Origin: JAUILA01 sp964563925
GTDB taxonomy: Bacteria > Bacteroidota > Bacteroidia > Cytophagales > Cyclobacteriaceae
NCBI GenBank assembly: GCA_964563925.1
Contig: CAZLZD010000028.1
Span: 1 to 54,299, forward strand
Length of the DNA: 54,299 nt
Reading direction: 5' to 3'
Shown here one piece after another: positions 26,076 through 34,497 of this stretch. The notes beneath the pieces are model-generated. The model was not told the origin of the DNA, made no database searches, and worked only from the letters and a program-made list of their open reading frames with translations. Made by a program: the position numbers and the translations under genes. Every line of letters starts with the position of its first letter. Position 1 is the first letter of the stretch.

Positions 26076-26912
26076 TTACAAAAGCTTCAAATAGTCGTAA
26101 AACAATTTCAGGTTTCCGTGGCGAACACACTGGCGCATTTCGTACCTCACCCTTCGCTGCAGTGCCCTCTGCTCTGTACGCGTACGGATCATCCCCCTGA
26201 TCTTCCGGCATACCTGGTAGGTATCGCGCATCTGGATACTGCCATAGACGTACTGGCTGTGAGAATAATTGGTCTGGTGTACCCGTTTTCTGACCAGCAC
26301 CCGGTCGGTGTAGCAGTACGGAAAATTCCGGGCAGAGCGAACCCAGAAATCAAAATCCTCGTAGGAAAGGTCTTCATCAAACCCGCCGAGCTGGTCAAGT
26401 ACTTCCTGCCGGATCATCATGGAAACCGGATTTACCAGATAACGCGATACCAGCTCGGTAAACAGGTCTCCTTCAGGTACGTCAATGCGAGCCTGCCCCT
26501 GGTCATTGACCGGGAAATGCCAGGAAAGATGATTCCCTCCTTCGTTAATGAGTTCGGCATTAGTGAAATTAACCCCGCAGGCCGGATGCTCCGAAAAGGC
26601 ACGCACACCTGCGGCCACGCGTTCGGGCAGCAATACATCATCTGCGGCAAGGTCAATAATAGCTTCTCCGCGGTACTCAGGCAGGTACCGGTTAAATAAC
26701 CTGTTATGTCCGGAACGAGCAGACTCAAGCCGGATGTGTAATGAAGGATATTCTGCTTTTAAGGAGCGGATAATTTCCTGACTGCCGTCAGAGCTATGGT
26801 CATCCAATACCCAGATATCGAGATGCGGGTGGTTTTGCCTGAGCGCGGACTCGACAGATTCTCTAAGAAAGGGAGCCTGGTTATAGCAGAGGCAGACAAT
26901 GGTGACTACCAT
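26076..26912 (-). CDS. family 2 glycosyltransferase
   Basis: A 278-residue GT-A fold enzyme. It opens with VTIVCLCYNQAPFLRESVESAL, then the nucleotide-binding WVLDDHSSDGSQEI and the DxD-like IDLAADDVLLPERV; GGFDEDLSYEDFDFWVR is the acceptor-side motif common to GT2 enzymes. No membrane segment is present. The ATG at 26912 overlaps the stop of the GNAT-like gene by seven bases; an alternative start at 26924 adds four residues. The sugar donor and acceptor are unknown. Confidence 0.85.
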   Translation of the reverse strand: MVVTIVCLCYNQAPFLRESVESALRQNHPHLDIWVLDDHSSDGSQEIIRSLKAEYPSLHIRLESARSGHNRLFNRYLPEYRGEAIIDLAADDVLLPERVAAGVRAFSEHPACGVNFTNAELINEGGNHLSWHFPVNDQGQARIDVPEGDLFTELVSRYLVNPVSMMIRQEVLDQLGGFDEDLSYEDFDFWVRSARNFPYCYTDRVLVRKRVHQTNYSHSQYVYGSIQMRDTYQVCRKIRGMIRTRTEQRALQRRVRYEMRQCVRHGNLKLFYDYLKLL

Positions 26913-27778
26913 GTGCGAACCCATCGCTCGCCGGTACCCTGCCCCATCCCGATTTGATTATACAGTTCCATGCCCACCTGGCCTAGGTCGATATACCTCA
27001 TTTCACGCAATTCAGCCCATTCGTAAACAAACTGGAGCAGGCTTACAAGTGGCAAACGTTCAGCGTATTCTTCCAGTTGAGACAGATGAAGTGTGTACAG
27101 CATCCCCGGGCCGGTCTGGATAAACACCCCCAGCGCACAATATTTTGCCCCTTCCCGGACGGCGAAAAGCACGGTTTCTTCCGGAAATTTGCTCAGGCAA
27201 GTCGGAAGCAACTGCTCCGCCCCGTTATTATCTTCCTGGATGCCGGAGCGCCGCACGAGGCGATCAATTTTTTCAAATTGTCCGAGCGGTTCCTGGGTAA
27301 CCGTGAAATCCGTCAGATGATCTGCATTCTCCCGCCAGTCCCTGCTGGCAAGCGGCTCATTTTCTTCTTCGGTAACGGTAATGAGGCGGTGCGTGATGGT
27401 CCCTTCCTTCCTGAAGCCCGATTGTTCGAGTACTTCGCGTTGCTGAAGGCACGACTCACGGTCATATTCTTCCGGATACAGCGTTAGCGACAATTTAGTG
27501 ACCCCTTCTTCGGCAAGCTGATCCTTTACGTACTCCATAAACTTCAGCGGATCAGCAGCGGCATGAAGCTCCATGCAGCCATATAAATCGTCAGGCGCTG
27601 CAAAGGCTGAACCATCCTGCAACAGGCAGCGGAGAACGGCTAGTACACGTTCATCGGAATACTGATAGAACGAGCGGACAGCAGACTGGGTGATACTTGT
27701 AATAAATTCAGGGCGATGAAACAACCACTGCGGTGAGTAGACAGGTCGTACAGGATTCCGGACAGTTGAAACAGACAT
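26906..27778 (-). CDS. GNAT/FemAB-like acyltransferase, tentative
   Basis: A 290-residue cytoplasmic protein that I do not recognise firmly. The second half has a GNAT-like sequence: KFPEETVLFAVREGAKYCALG (core strands), TLHLSQLEEYAERLPLVSLLQFVYEWA and the C-terminal EMRYIDLGQVGMELYNQIG, which resembles the 'yyDlG' strand of FemAB/GNAT peptidyl- and acyltransferases. The first half may be a divergent copy of the same fold. It sits between an Mpo1-like gene and a GT2 gene, two bases after the former. An envelope-modifying role is a guess. Confidence 0.5.
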   Translation of the reverse strand: MSVSTVRNPVRPVYSPQWLFHRPEFITSITQSAVRSFYQYSDERVLAVLRCLLQDGSAFAAPDDLYGCMELHAAADPLKFMEYVKDQLAEEGVTKLSLTLYPEEYDRESCLQQREVLEQSGFRKEGTITHRLITVTEEENEPLASRDWRENADHLTDFTVTQEPLGQFEKIDRLVRRSGIQEDNNGAEQLLPTCLSKFPEETVLFAVREGAKYCALGVFIQTGPGMLYTLHLSQLEEYAERLPLVSLLQFVYEWAELREMRYIDLGQVGMELYNQIGMGQGTGERWVRTW

Positions 27779-27780
27779 GA

Positions 27781-28260
27781 TCAATAGGGAATTCCGAGTT
27801 TTTTATAAATAAAATGCATTAGCCAGGCAGGACCGATCAGGAGAAACTGAACGTCTTTCAGAAACGAAGGTTTTTTTCCTTCCACCTTATGTCCGTAAAA
27901 CTGGCCTATCCAGGCCAGGACAAAAATCCCAAGGCATACCACCCATAGGGGCCATGGCGCAAGGAGCTCAATTTGTCGTGCAGCCCACAGGCAAAAGACA
28001 CTGAATATACTCATCCCCACGGCCAGGGAGACAGACAAGGTAATATAGTAGACAAGGACAAGGATCATCAGTAATGTGGCCCAGTTTACATACGGGTTTT
28101 CGAGCCCGGTGACGTCATTGAGTACCTGGTGGGGAATCGACCAGATCAGGCCAACGATACTGAAAAATATGAGGGGGACACAGATCCAGTGAATCAGTTT
28201 ATTGGTGTCATGGCGGTGGCTTTCACCATATTCGCTCAGCAGCAGTGTTATGCGGTCCAT
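27781..28260 (-). CDS. Mpo1-like (DUF962) membrane protein
   Basis: A 159-residue protein with four hydrophobic segments. The N-terminal SHRHDTNKLIHWICVP (His15, His17, Asn20, His24) and the later YGHKVEGKKPSFL match the DUF962 family. The yeast member Mpo1 is an Fe2+-dependent dioxygenase that acts in alpha-oxidation of 2-hydroxy fatty acids through these histidines. All are kept here, so enzymatic activity on a lipid is plausible. It is followed two bases later by the GNAT-like gene. Confidence 0.85.
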   Translation of the reverse strand: MDRITLLLSEYGESHRHDTNKLIHWICVPLIFFSIVGLIWSIPHQVLNDVTGLENPYVNWATLLMILVLVYYITLSVSLAVGMSIFSVFCLWAARQIELLAPWPLWVVCLGIFVLAWIGQFYGHKVEGKKPSFLKDVQFLLIGPAWLMHFIYKKLGIPY

Positions 28261-28276
28261 TTTACGAATATACTAT

Positions 28277-28786
28277 TTAGGCAACTTTTGTACGAACTTT
28301 CTCCCAGGATTTCACCTGCCAGTGCACTTTCCCCGTGGTTAGCAGGTTGCCTTCACGGTCATGAATCTGCACGGTGCAAACCACCACAACTGCCGGGTGG
28401 TTACGCAGTGGCTGATAGATTTTTTCCTCCAGCCATTCGTCCGAAACGGAAAATTCTCCAAAGGCTTCCATCTTGCCCTGGTAATGGTAATCCATTTCCA
28501 GGCGTTGCATAATGAGCCGGTACTTTTTTGCATCCAGGTTGGTCACCAGCAAAAATCCTGTGGTAAACTCAGACAGGGTGGCCAGGGCGCAGGCATGCAG
28601 TCCGCGGATATGATTAAAATTTCTTCGCTTGTAAGGGATACTCGTACGCAAATGATTTTTATTGATGGAAACCACACGGAATCCATGGGGTTTGTTAAAC
28701 GGAATCATTCTGTCGAGTCCGCGATTAAGCAGCCAGCGATAAAAGCCGGAATGCGTCGCTTTTTGGATGATATTGGAAATGTTCAT
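28277..28786 (-). CDS. DUF4442 hotdog-fold thioesterase-like protein
   Basis: A 169-residue protein with the DUF4442 layout: an N-terminal helical stretch (FYRWLLNRGLDRMIPFN), then VVSINKNHLRTSIPYKRRNFNHIRGLHACALATLSEFTTGF, whose central segment NHIRGLHACALATLSE is the hotdog helix equivalent. The family is related to acyl-CoA thioesterases such as PaaI. No substrate can be named. It is the first gene of a minus-strand run and is divergent from the FAD oxidoreductase across 52 bases. Confidence 0.8.
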   Translation of the reverse strand: MNISNIIQKATHSGFYRWLLNRGLDRMIPFNKPHGFRVVSINKNHLRTSIPYKRRNFNHIRGLHACALATLSEFTTGFLLVTNLDAKKYRLIMQRLEMDYHYQGKMEAFGEFSVSDEWLEEKIYQPLRNHPAVVVVCTVQIHDREGNLLTTGKVHWQVKSWEKVRTKVA

Positions 28787-28838
28787 GCGTAAATAGTGGT
28801 AATCTGTTTATTTTCGCCCAGCGACCTGAGTCAAGAAT

Positions 28839-29975
28839 ATGTTAAGTTACTGGGAAAAACATTCATTTACGAAATTTGACTATGCCATCATCGGAGGTGG
28901 TATCGTCGGCCTGTCTACCGCCCTTTCCATCCGCGAGAGATCCCCGGAATCCACCATCATAGTCCTCGAACGCGGCTTACGGCCTTCCGGTGCAAGTACA
29001 CGCAATGCGGGTTTTGCCTGTTTCGGGAGCGCAAGCGAATTGTTTGAGGACCTGGAGAATATGGGGGAGAAAGAAATGCTGGCGCTGGTCGAACAACGCT
29101 GGTCGGGTCTCCAGCTATTACGCAAACGCGTGGGCGATGTAACCCTGGGGTATGAAAATCACGGCGGGTATGAGATACTGGAGGCCAATGACCTTCACTA
29201 CCTCGATAAGCTGGACCAGTTGAATAACCTGCTCAAGCCACTCTTTCCGGGAAAAGTGTTTACCCCTGCCAATAATAAGATCAGCGAGTTTGGCTTCAGT
29301 AAAAAGCTTGCGGCCGGACTGATCTATAACCCGTTTGAATCCCAATTGCACACAGGCTGTATGATGCGCGCACTGTGGGATATGGCACTTGAATCCGGCA
29401 TCCATATCCTGACCGGGGCCGAAGTCACCTCCTGCAAGGAATCAGAACAGGGTGTACAGCTGAAAGTCAAAGGGGTACTTGAAAGCGATACGATGCGGCT
29501 TCAGGTCAGGAAGGTTGGTGTGTGCACCAACGGGTTTACCCGTAAGCTTTTCCCGGAGATACCACTGTATCCCGGGCGGGGGCTTGTGCTGGTGACCTCC
29601 CCCATCAAAGACCTGAAAATTAAAGGAGCCTTTCATATGGAACGGGGGTTCTATTACTTCCGCGATCTCGATAACCGGATTCTGTTCGGTGGAGGCCGGC
29701 ACCTGGAACTTGAAACGGAAACGACCACTGAATTCGGCGAGAACCCGGTGATCCGGGAAAAACTGGAATACTACCTCAAGGAGCTGATCCTTCCGGGTGA
29801 AGCATATACCATAGATCACAGCTGGTCGGGGATCATGGCGTTCGGAAGGAACAAGGTCCCTTATCTAAAGGAGCATAAACCCAACATTTTTACAGGCGTG
29901 AGGCTGGGGGGAATGGGCGTGGCCATCGGCACGGATATCGGGCAAAAGCTGGCCGAAATGATGACCGGAGTGTGA
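28839..29975 (+). CDS. FAD-dependent oxidoreductase, D-amino-acid oxidase family
   Basis: A 378-residue cytoplasmic flavoprotein. The dinucleotide-binding motif IIGGGIVGLSTALS lies at about 17-30, ending at Asp/Glu (VLERG) that binds FAD ribose. PSGASTRNAGFACFGS is the isoalloxazine-contacting segment of the DAO family, and the C-terminal GVRLGGMGVAIGTDIGQ closes the FAD site. Substrates of this family are D-amino acids, glycine, sarcosine or similar secondary amines, and the sequence does not decide among them. It is followed 37 bases later by nhaC on the same strand. Confidence 0.88.
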   Translation: MLSYWEKHSFTKFDYAIIGGGIVGLSTALSIRERSPESTIIVLERGLRPSGASTRNAGFACFGSASELFEDLENMGEKEMLALVEQRWSGLQLLRKRVGDVTLGYENHGGYEILEANDLHYLDKLDQLNNLLKPLFPGKVFTPANNKISEFGFSKKLAAGLIYNPFESQLHTGCMMRALWDMALESGIHILTGAEVTSCKESEQGVQLKVKGVLESDTMRLQVRKVGVCTNGFTRKLFPEIPLYPGRGLVLVTSPIKDLKIKGAFHMERGFYYFRDLDNRILFGGGRHLELETETTTEFGENPVIREKLEYYLKELILPGEAYTIDHSWSGIMAFGRNKVPYLKEHKPNIFTGVRLGGMGVAIGTDIGQKLAEMMTGV

Positions 29976-30012
29976 AAGATTTGCTATATTCGGGCCTAAA
30001 CTGAGATTTTTC

Positions 30013-31488
30013 ATGGAGCAAACCCACAAGAAGCCTTCGTTAGGCTTGTCCCTGGTACCCATCCTGTTTCTAATCCTTCTGCTTGCCTCCAATGTGTACA
30101 TCTATGAAGATGACGCATCCTATGGACCGAATCAGATGGCTTTGCTGTTTGCTGCCGCCCTGGCAGGCGTGTTGTCATTTCCGCTTAAATACACCTTCGA
30201 CGAGATTCTGGATGGGGTTGTTAAAAGCATCAGTTCGGCACTCGGCGCTATTCTCATCCTGCTGATGATCGGTTCGCTCGCAGGCACCTGGCTCATCTCA
30301 GGGGTTGTTCCGGCCATGATCTATTACGGACTGGATATTTTAAATCCGACCATTTTTCTTGTGGCTGCCTGTGTGGTCAGCGCCGTGGTCTCCATTGCCA
30401 CGGGAAGTTCCTGGTCTACCTCAGCGACCATCGGGATCGCCCTGATGGGGATCGGCCAGGCACTCGGCATCACCGGCGGTGTAGTGGCCGGGGCAGTGAT
30501 TTCCGGGGCCTACTTTGGCGATAAAATGTCTCCCTTGTCGGATACCACTAACCTGGCTCCGGCAATGGCCGGTACCGACCTGTTTACACACATCAAGTAC
30601 ATGGCGCGAACCACCGTCCCTTCCATTCTTATCACCCTGGTCATTTTCCTGATCTGGGGATTTACCATTGACGGCAACAGTTCGATGGGAAACGTGGAGG
30701 TCGTGCAGTCCGCCATAGCCTCAAAATTTACGATCAATGGCTGGTTGTTTATCGTTCCGGCCCTGGTCATATTCCTGATCATTAAGAAGATGCCCGCCTT
30801 GCCAGCATTGCTGCTGGGAACGCTGGCCGGTGCCTTGTTTGCGTTTATTTTTCAGCAGGATCTGCTCGTCGAACTTACCGGCGGCGGGGCACTTACCCTG
30901 GACAACGCCTACAAAGCGATCCTCACCGCCATGTTTACTGATGTGAGTGTGGTCACAGGTGACGGGATGGTGGATGAGCTGCTTTCCTCGGGCGGAATGG
31001 CCGGCATGCTGGAAACGGTCTGGCTGATTGTTTGTGCCATGGTATTCGGCGGGGTTTTGGAAAAGAATGGCATGCTGAAACGCATCGCCGCCAGTATCAT
31101 TACCCTTGCCCATTCGACCGGCTCCCTGGTGGCCGCGACGGCCGGTACCTGTATCACCTTTAACCTCACGGCGTCTGATCAGTACATAGCTATTGTGGTT
31201 CCCGGGAGAATGTTCCGCAGTGAATTCCGCGAACGCGGGCTTGCCCCGGAAAACCTGAGCCGGACGCTCGAAGACAGCGGAACGGTTACTTCCGTACTGA
31301 TCCCCTGGAATACCTGCGGTGCCTATCAGTCCAGTGTACTTGGCGTGGCTACCTTAAATTACCTGCCATACTGCTTTTTTAACATCATCAGCCCGTTTAT
31401 GACGATATTTTTTGCCTATGCCAACATTAAGATCAAACGAATTGAGAAAAAACCCGTGGAGGAAACGCCCATAGAATCACCTGTTTAA
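30013..31488 (+). CDS. nhaC: Na+/H+ antiporter, NhaC family
   Basis: A 491-residue inner-membrane transporter with about eleven to twelve hydrophobic helices. Family segments include ATGSSWSTSATIGIALMGIG, SGAYFGDKMSPLSDTTNLAP with the conserved Asp residues, and NLTASDQYIAIVVPGRMF. NhaC carriers exchange Na+ (or organic solutes in some branches) for H+. It lies on the plus strand 1.3 kb beyond the minus-strand rnf operon, whose product could build a Na+ gradient, but the two are separately transcribed. The DEDDy exonuclease gene starts two bases after its stop. Confidence 0.92.
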   Translation: MEQTHKKPSLGLSLVPILFLILLLASNVYIYEDDASYGPNQMALLFAAALAGVLSFPLKYTFDEILDGVVKSISSALGAILILLMIGSLAGTWLISGVVPAMIYYGLDILNPTIFLVAACVVSAVVSIATGSSWSTSATIGIALMGIGQALGITGGVVAGAVISGAYFGDKMSPLSDTTNLAPAMAGTDLFTHIKYMARTTVPSILITLVIFLIWGFTIDGNSSMGNVEVVQSAIASKFTINGWLFIVPALVIFLIIKKMPALPALLLGTLAGALFAFIFQQDLLVELTGGGALTLDNAYKAILTAMFTDVSVVTGDGMVDELLSSGGMAGMLETVWLIVCAMVFGGVLEKNGMLKRIAASIITLAHSTGSLVAATAGTCITFNLTASDQYIAIVVPGRMFRSEFRERGLAPENLSRTLEDSGTVTSVLIPWNTCGAYQSSVLGVATLNYLPYCFFNIISPFMTIFFAYANIKIKRIEKKPVEETPIESPV

Positions 31489-31490
31489 TT

Positions 31491-32075
31491 ATGTTCCCGG
31501 AAAATATTACAAATGACGAGATCAATGAGCTGGACCTGCACCAGTATAACGGAAAAGTGGTGGTTATTTCCGAAGCATCCAAGGTATCAAAAGCACTGGA
31601 CGAAATCCGCAAATATGAAGTTGTCGGTTTCGATACGGAAACCAAGCCCTCATTTAGGAAAGGCGTACGAAACGACCCGTCCCTTATGCAGGTGGCCCTG
31701 GAAAAAAAAGTATTCCTGTTCCGTCTGAATTACACGGGAATGACCGGAGGCCTGCTCGACTTTCTGGCCGATGATAGCATGAAGAAAATTGGCGTGGCCC
31801 TTCGCGACGACATCAAGGAACTGCAGGCCATGTCGCATTTTGAGCCTGGTGGCTTCGTGGAACTGCCCAAACTGGTTAAATCAATCGGGATTGAAAGCAA
31901 CGGTTTGAGAAAACTCACCGCCATTATCCTGGGGTACAGGATCAGCAAGGGGGCGCAGACTTCCAACTGGGAGAATGAAACGCTGACCGAAAAACAACTG
32001 GCCTATGCGGCCACAGACGCCTGGGTTTGCCTGAAAATGTATAAGAAACTGGTCAGGAAGGGATATCTCGAATAA
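31491..32075 (+). CDS. DEDDy 3'-5' exonuclease (RNase D-like)
   Basis: A 194-residue single-domain exonuclease. All catalytic residues are visible: Asp48 and Glu50 in GFDTET, Asp107 in ALRDDIKEL, Tyr172 and Asp176 in AYAATDAW. No HRDC domain follows, unlike true RNase D. These compact proteins are common in Bacteroidota; the nucleic-acid substrate is not known. The last 23 bases overlap, tail to tail, with the convergent yigZ-like gene. Confidence 0.9.
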   Translation: MFPENITNDEINELDLHQYNGKVVVISEASKVSKALDEIRKYEVVGFDTETKPSFRKGVRNDPSLMQVALEKKVFLFRLNYTGMTGGLLDFLADDSMKKIGVALRDDIKELQAMSHFEPGGFVELPKLVKSIGIESNGLRKLTAIILGYRISKGAQTSNWENETLTEKQLAYAATDAWVCLKMYKKLVRKGYLE

Positions 32076-32685
32076 ATTCCAGCTTGACTTCACTACCGGT
32101 GGTATGGAGCAGCTTTGTTTTTTCCTTCAATGCATCCAGTAAACTAATATTCACCCTGGCTTCCATCCGGCAAAGTTCACCAAAATCCTGCTTGTCAATA
32201 CGTAAATTATATTCGTCGACCAGTCGCATCACTTCATTGGTTGCCGGATAGGCATAGGTAAGAATAAGTGCCTCCCTGATCTCATGTTCCACCAGTTTTG
32301 CATTCTCCAGGGCATCAGAAGCCGCCGTCTTATAGGCATTGATGAGTCCGCTTACACCCAGCTTCGTCCCTCCGAAATAACGGACGACCACACAAAGAAC
32401 ATGGGTCAGGTTACGGGACCGCAATTGTCCCAGGATCGGGTCCCCGGCAGAATGCCCGGGTTCGCCGTCATCATTGGCCCGGTAATCCGTCCCGTCATAG
32501 CCCAGGATCCAGGCATAGCAATGGTGGCGCGCGTCGTGATACTGTGCCTTCAATTCACCGAGCTGCCGGCTGACCTCCTCCTCATCCCGGACATGGGAGG
32601 CAAAGGCAAGGAATTTACTGCCTTTCTCCCGGTATTCCCCGGTACCCTTGCCTTTGATTGTACGGTATGACGCCAGATCACCCAT
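32053..32685 (-). CDS. YigZ/IMPACT family protein
   Basis: A 210-residue protein. The family signature is clear: EYREKGSKFLAFA at the start, ARHHCYAWILG, the DDGEPGHSAGDPIL segment and VVRYFGGTKLGVSGLINAY. A ferredoxin-like C-terminal DUF1949 domain follows from about residue 130. Eukaryotic IMPACT regulates Gcn2; the bacterial role is unsettled, with ribosome-associated functions suggested. The ATG at 32685 is preferred to an upstream TTG at 32721 because family members begin at this point. Confidence 0.92.
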   Translation of the reverse strand: MGDLASYRTIKGKGTGEYREKGSKFLAFASHVRDEEEVSRQLGELKAQYHDARHHCYAWILGYDGTDYRANDDGEPGHSAGDPILGQLRSRNLTHVLCVVVRYFGGTKLGVSGLINAYKTAASDALENAKLVEHEIREALILTYAYPATNEVMRLVDEYNLRIDKQDFGELCRMEARVNISLLDALKEKTKLLHTTGSEVKLEFIRDIPS

Positions 32686-32745
32686 GCCTGCAAAAGAGCA
32701 ATTTTCCCGGCAGGCAGGCAACTCCGGTCCTGACTATTTGCCGGT

Positions 32746-33615
32746 TCAGGTAGTTCCTGCCTCCAGGGCTCCCGTACGAATTATTTTCCGGCTCTCTGCT
32801 CCACGGATCACTCCATTCTCCCTGTCTATCCACACAATGGCACCGGTCGGGCATCGCTGAATCGGTACCTGTGTCTGATGATCGCCGGTTTCATAATTAA
32901 TCACTGGCAGGTTGTTCCGAATCACGATCAGATCACCCGGGGCATCCATGGCGCATTTCCCGCAGGCGGTACAACCCACTTCGCAATCCTCCAGGATTCC
33001 TTCTCCTGCTTCCAGGTTTTTACAGGCCACCCAAAGACGGTGTGAGACCGGATGAAGGGAAAACAGATCCTTGGGACAAGCTACCACACAATCCCCGCAG
33101 GCTGTACATTTATCTTCACTGACTTCCGGAATGGCAAACGCATTCATATGGATGGCATCAAAATCACAAGCCGTTTCACAATCTCCGAGCCCCAGGCATC
33201 CCCAGAAACAACCCTTGCCCCCGCCCGAAACCAGGGCCGCCGCCTGGCAGGTTTTCATTCCCTGGTAACTGGCCCGGTTACGCGCCACATTGATTCCCCC
33301 GGCGCAGGCCAGCCTGGCCACCCTCGGCTCTTCGCCGCCGCTGTCCACCCCGAGGTAGTCGGCTATGGCCTCCCTGCCTTCCAAACTGCTTACTGTACAT
33401 TTTCCCGGCAGGGATTTGCCGGCCACCAGGGCCTCGGCAAACGGACGGCAGCCGGGATAGCCGCAAGCCCCGCAGTTGGCGTGAGGGAGCATTTCTTCCA
33501 CTTTGTCAATCCTTGGATCCTCATAGACATACAGCTTTCGGTTGGCCACCAGGAGCATGAGGGCCAGCAGCAGCGTGAGTCCGCCCAGGGTAAGTAATGC
33601 AATGACAACTGACAT
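32746..33615 (-). CDS. rnfB: Rnf complex subunit B (iron-sulfur protein)
   Basis: A 289-residue membrane-anchored ferredoxin-like subunit. One N-terminal helix (about 5-24) precedes the Fes domain, with Cys48, Cys51, Cys56 and Cys73. Then come clusters at Cys136/140/146/150, the ferredoxin motif CTACGDCVVACP at 170, 173, 176 and 180, and a further CEVGCTACGKC at 211-221 with Cys255. RnfB accepts electrons from reduced ferredoxin and passes them on to RnfC and NAD+. It is placed last, separated from rnfA by a Cys-rich small gene and an FNR gene, whereas rnfB usually abuts rnfC or rnfA. Confidence 0.94.
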   Translation of the reverse strand: MSVVIALLTLGGLTLLLALMLLVANRKLYVYEDPRIDKVEEMLPHANCGACGYPGCRPFAEALVAGKSLPGKCTVSSLEGREAIADYLGVDSGGEEPRVARLACAGGINVARNRASYQGMKTCQAAALVSGGGKGCFWGCLGLGDCETACDFDAIHMNAFAIPEVSEDKCTACGDCVVACPKDLFSLHPVSHRLWVACKNLEAGEGILEDCEVGCTACGKCAMDAPGDLIVIRNNLPVINYETGDHQTQVPIQRCPTGAIVWIDRENGVIRGAESRKIIRTGALEAGTT

Positions 33616-33627
33616 CGGGGTCTCTGT

Positions 33628-34485
33628 TTAATAAATTATTTCCGCCCATTTTCCGCCGGCGATGAGTTCGTCTTTCCGGGTAGCCCATTTTTCCTTAGAT
33701 CCGAGAATATTGGAGAATGCCTTATCCAGGTTTTCCTTTACTTTTTCATACCCCGCCACATAAATGCAGGTGTTGGTTTGAGACAGCATCTCCAGTATTT
33801 CTTCCGCACGTTCCTCCAGTGCGGCATCCAGTTTTATGGGATCTGACCAGTGCGGACGCGGACTCAGCGCATGAAACGCCTTGAAGGTATCCTGGTCATA
33901 ATAGTTGGTCAGGTCACCATCTTCTTCATTAAGATACAACAGCTCAAGTCCGCTGCGGGCACCGTAGAAAAGCCGTATTTTGCCCGTCCAGTCGTCCACA
34001 TGATGATAGATATGCTTGACAAAGGCCCGGAAAGGGGCAATGCCGGTCCCCATACCTACCAGAATCAGGTTGGCCGAATGATCTTCAGGTACTTTAAACG
34101 GCAGTTCGAATGGACCCGTAATCGTGATATGGTCACCCACCTCCCGGTCGCACAAATAGTTGGACCCGAGCCCGGGGTATTTCTCGCCGTTAAACTCATC
34201 CACGTAGAAACATCGTTTCACGAGCATGGTGAGGCGTGTCTTCCCTTTTTCCTTATCCGGTAAATCGGCTACGCTGTACAAGCGATGGTGAAGGTCCTCA
34301 CCAAAGGTGCCATTGGCCTTCACAAGGACGCCGAAACTCTGGTCCACCTCACAGGAAAATCCCGGCTGTTCAACTTCCAGCATGATCTCCCGTACCTCAT
34401 CAGTATCTTCCGGGGTCAGCCGCCTGGTGTCCCGCACGGTAGCTGTGAACCTGCGGTCCGTTTTGTAATCTGATAAATGCGCCAT
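33628..34485 (-). CDS. plant-type ferredoxin-NADP+ reductase
   Basis: A 285-residue flavoenzyme. FAD is held by RLYS at 68-71 and GLGSNYLCD at 106-113. The NADP-binding site is GMGTGIAPFR at 144-153, with LFYGARSGLELLY and IYVAGYEKV after it. The last residue is Tyr285 in WAEIIY, the C-terminal tyrosine that stacks on FAD in plastid-type FNRs and favours NADP over NAD. It lies between a Cys-rich gene and rnfB, twelve bases from each, so it is part of the Rnf operon. It probably balances reduced ferredoxin against NADPH. Confidence 0.9.
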   Translation of the reverse strand: MAHLSDYKTDRRFTATVRDTRRLTPEDTDEVREIMLEVEQPGFSCEVDQSFGVLVKANGTFGEDLHHRLYSVADLPDKEKGKTRLTMLVKRCFYVDEFNGEKYPGLGSNYLCDREVGDHITITGPFELPFKVPEDHSANLILVGMGTGIAPFRAFVKHIYHHVDDWTGKIRLFYGARSGLELLYLNEEDGDLTNYYDQDTFKAFHALSPRPHWSDPIKLDAALEERAEEILEMLSQTNTCIYVAGYEKVKENLDKAFSNILGSKEKWATRKDELIAGGKWAEIIY

Positions 34486-34497
34486 AATAATATCTGG

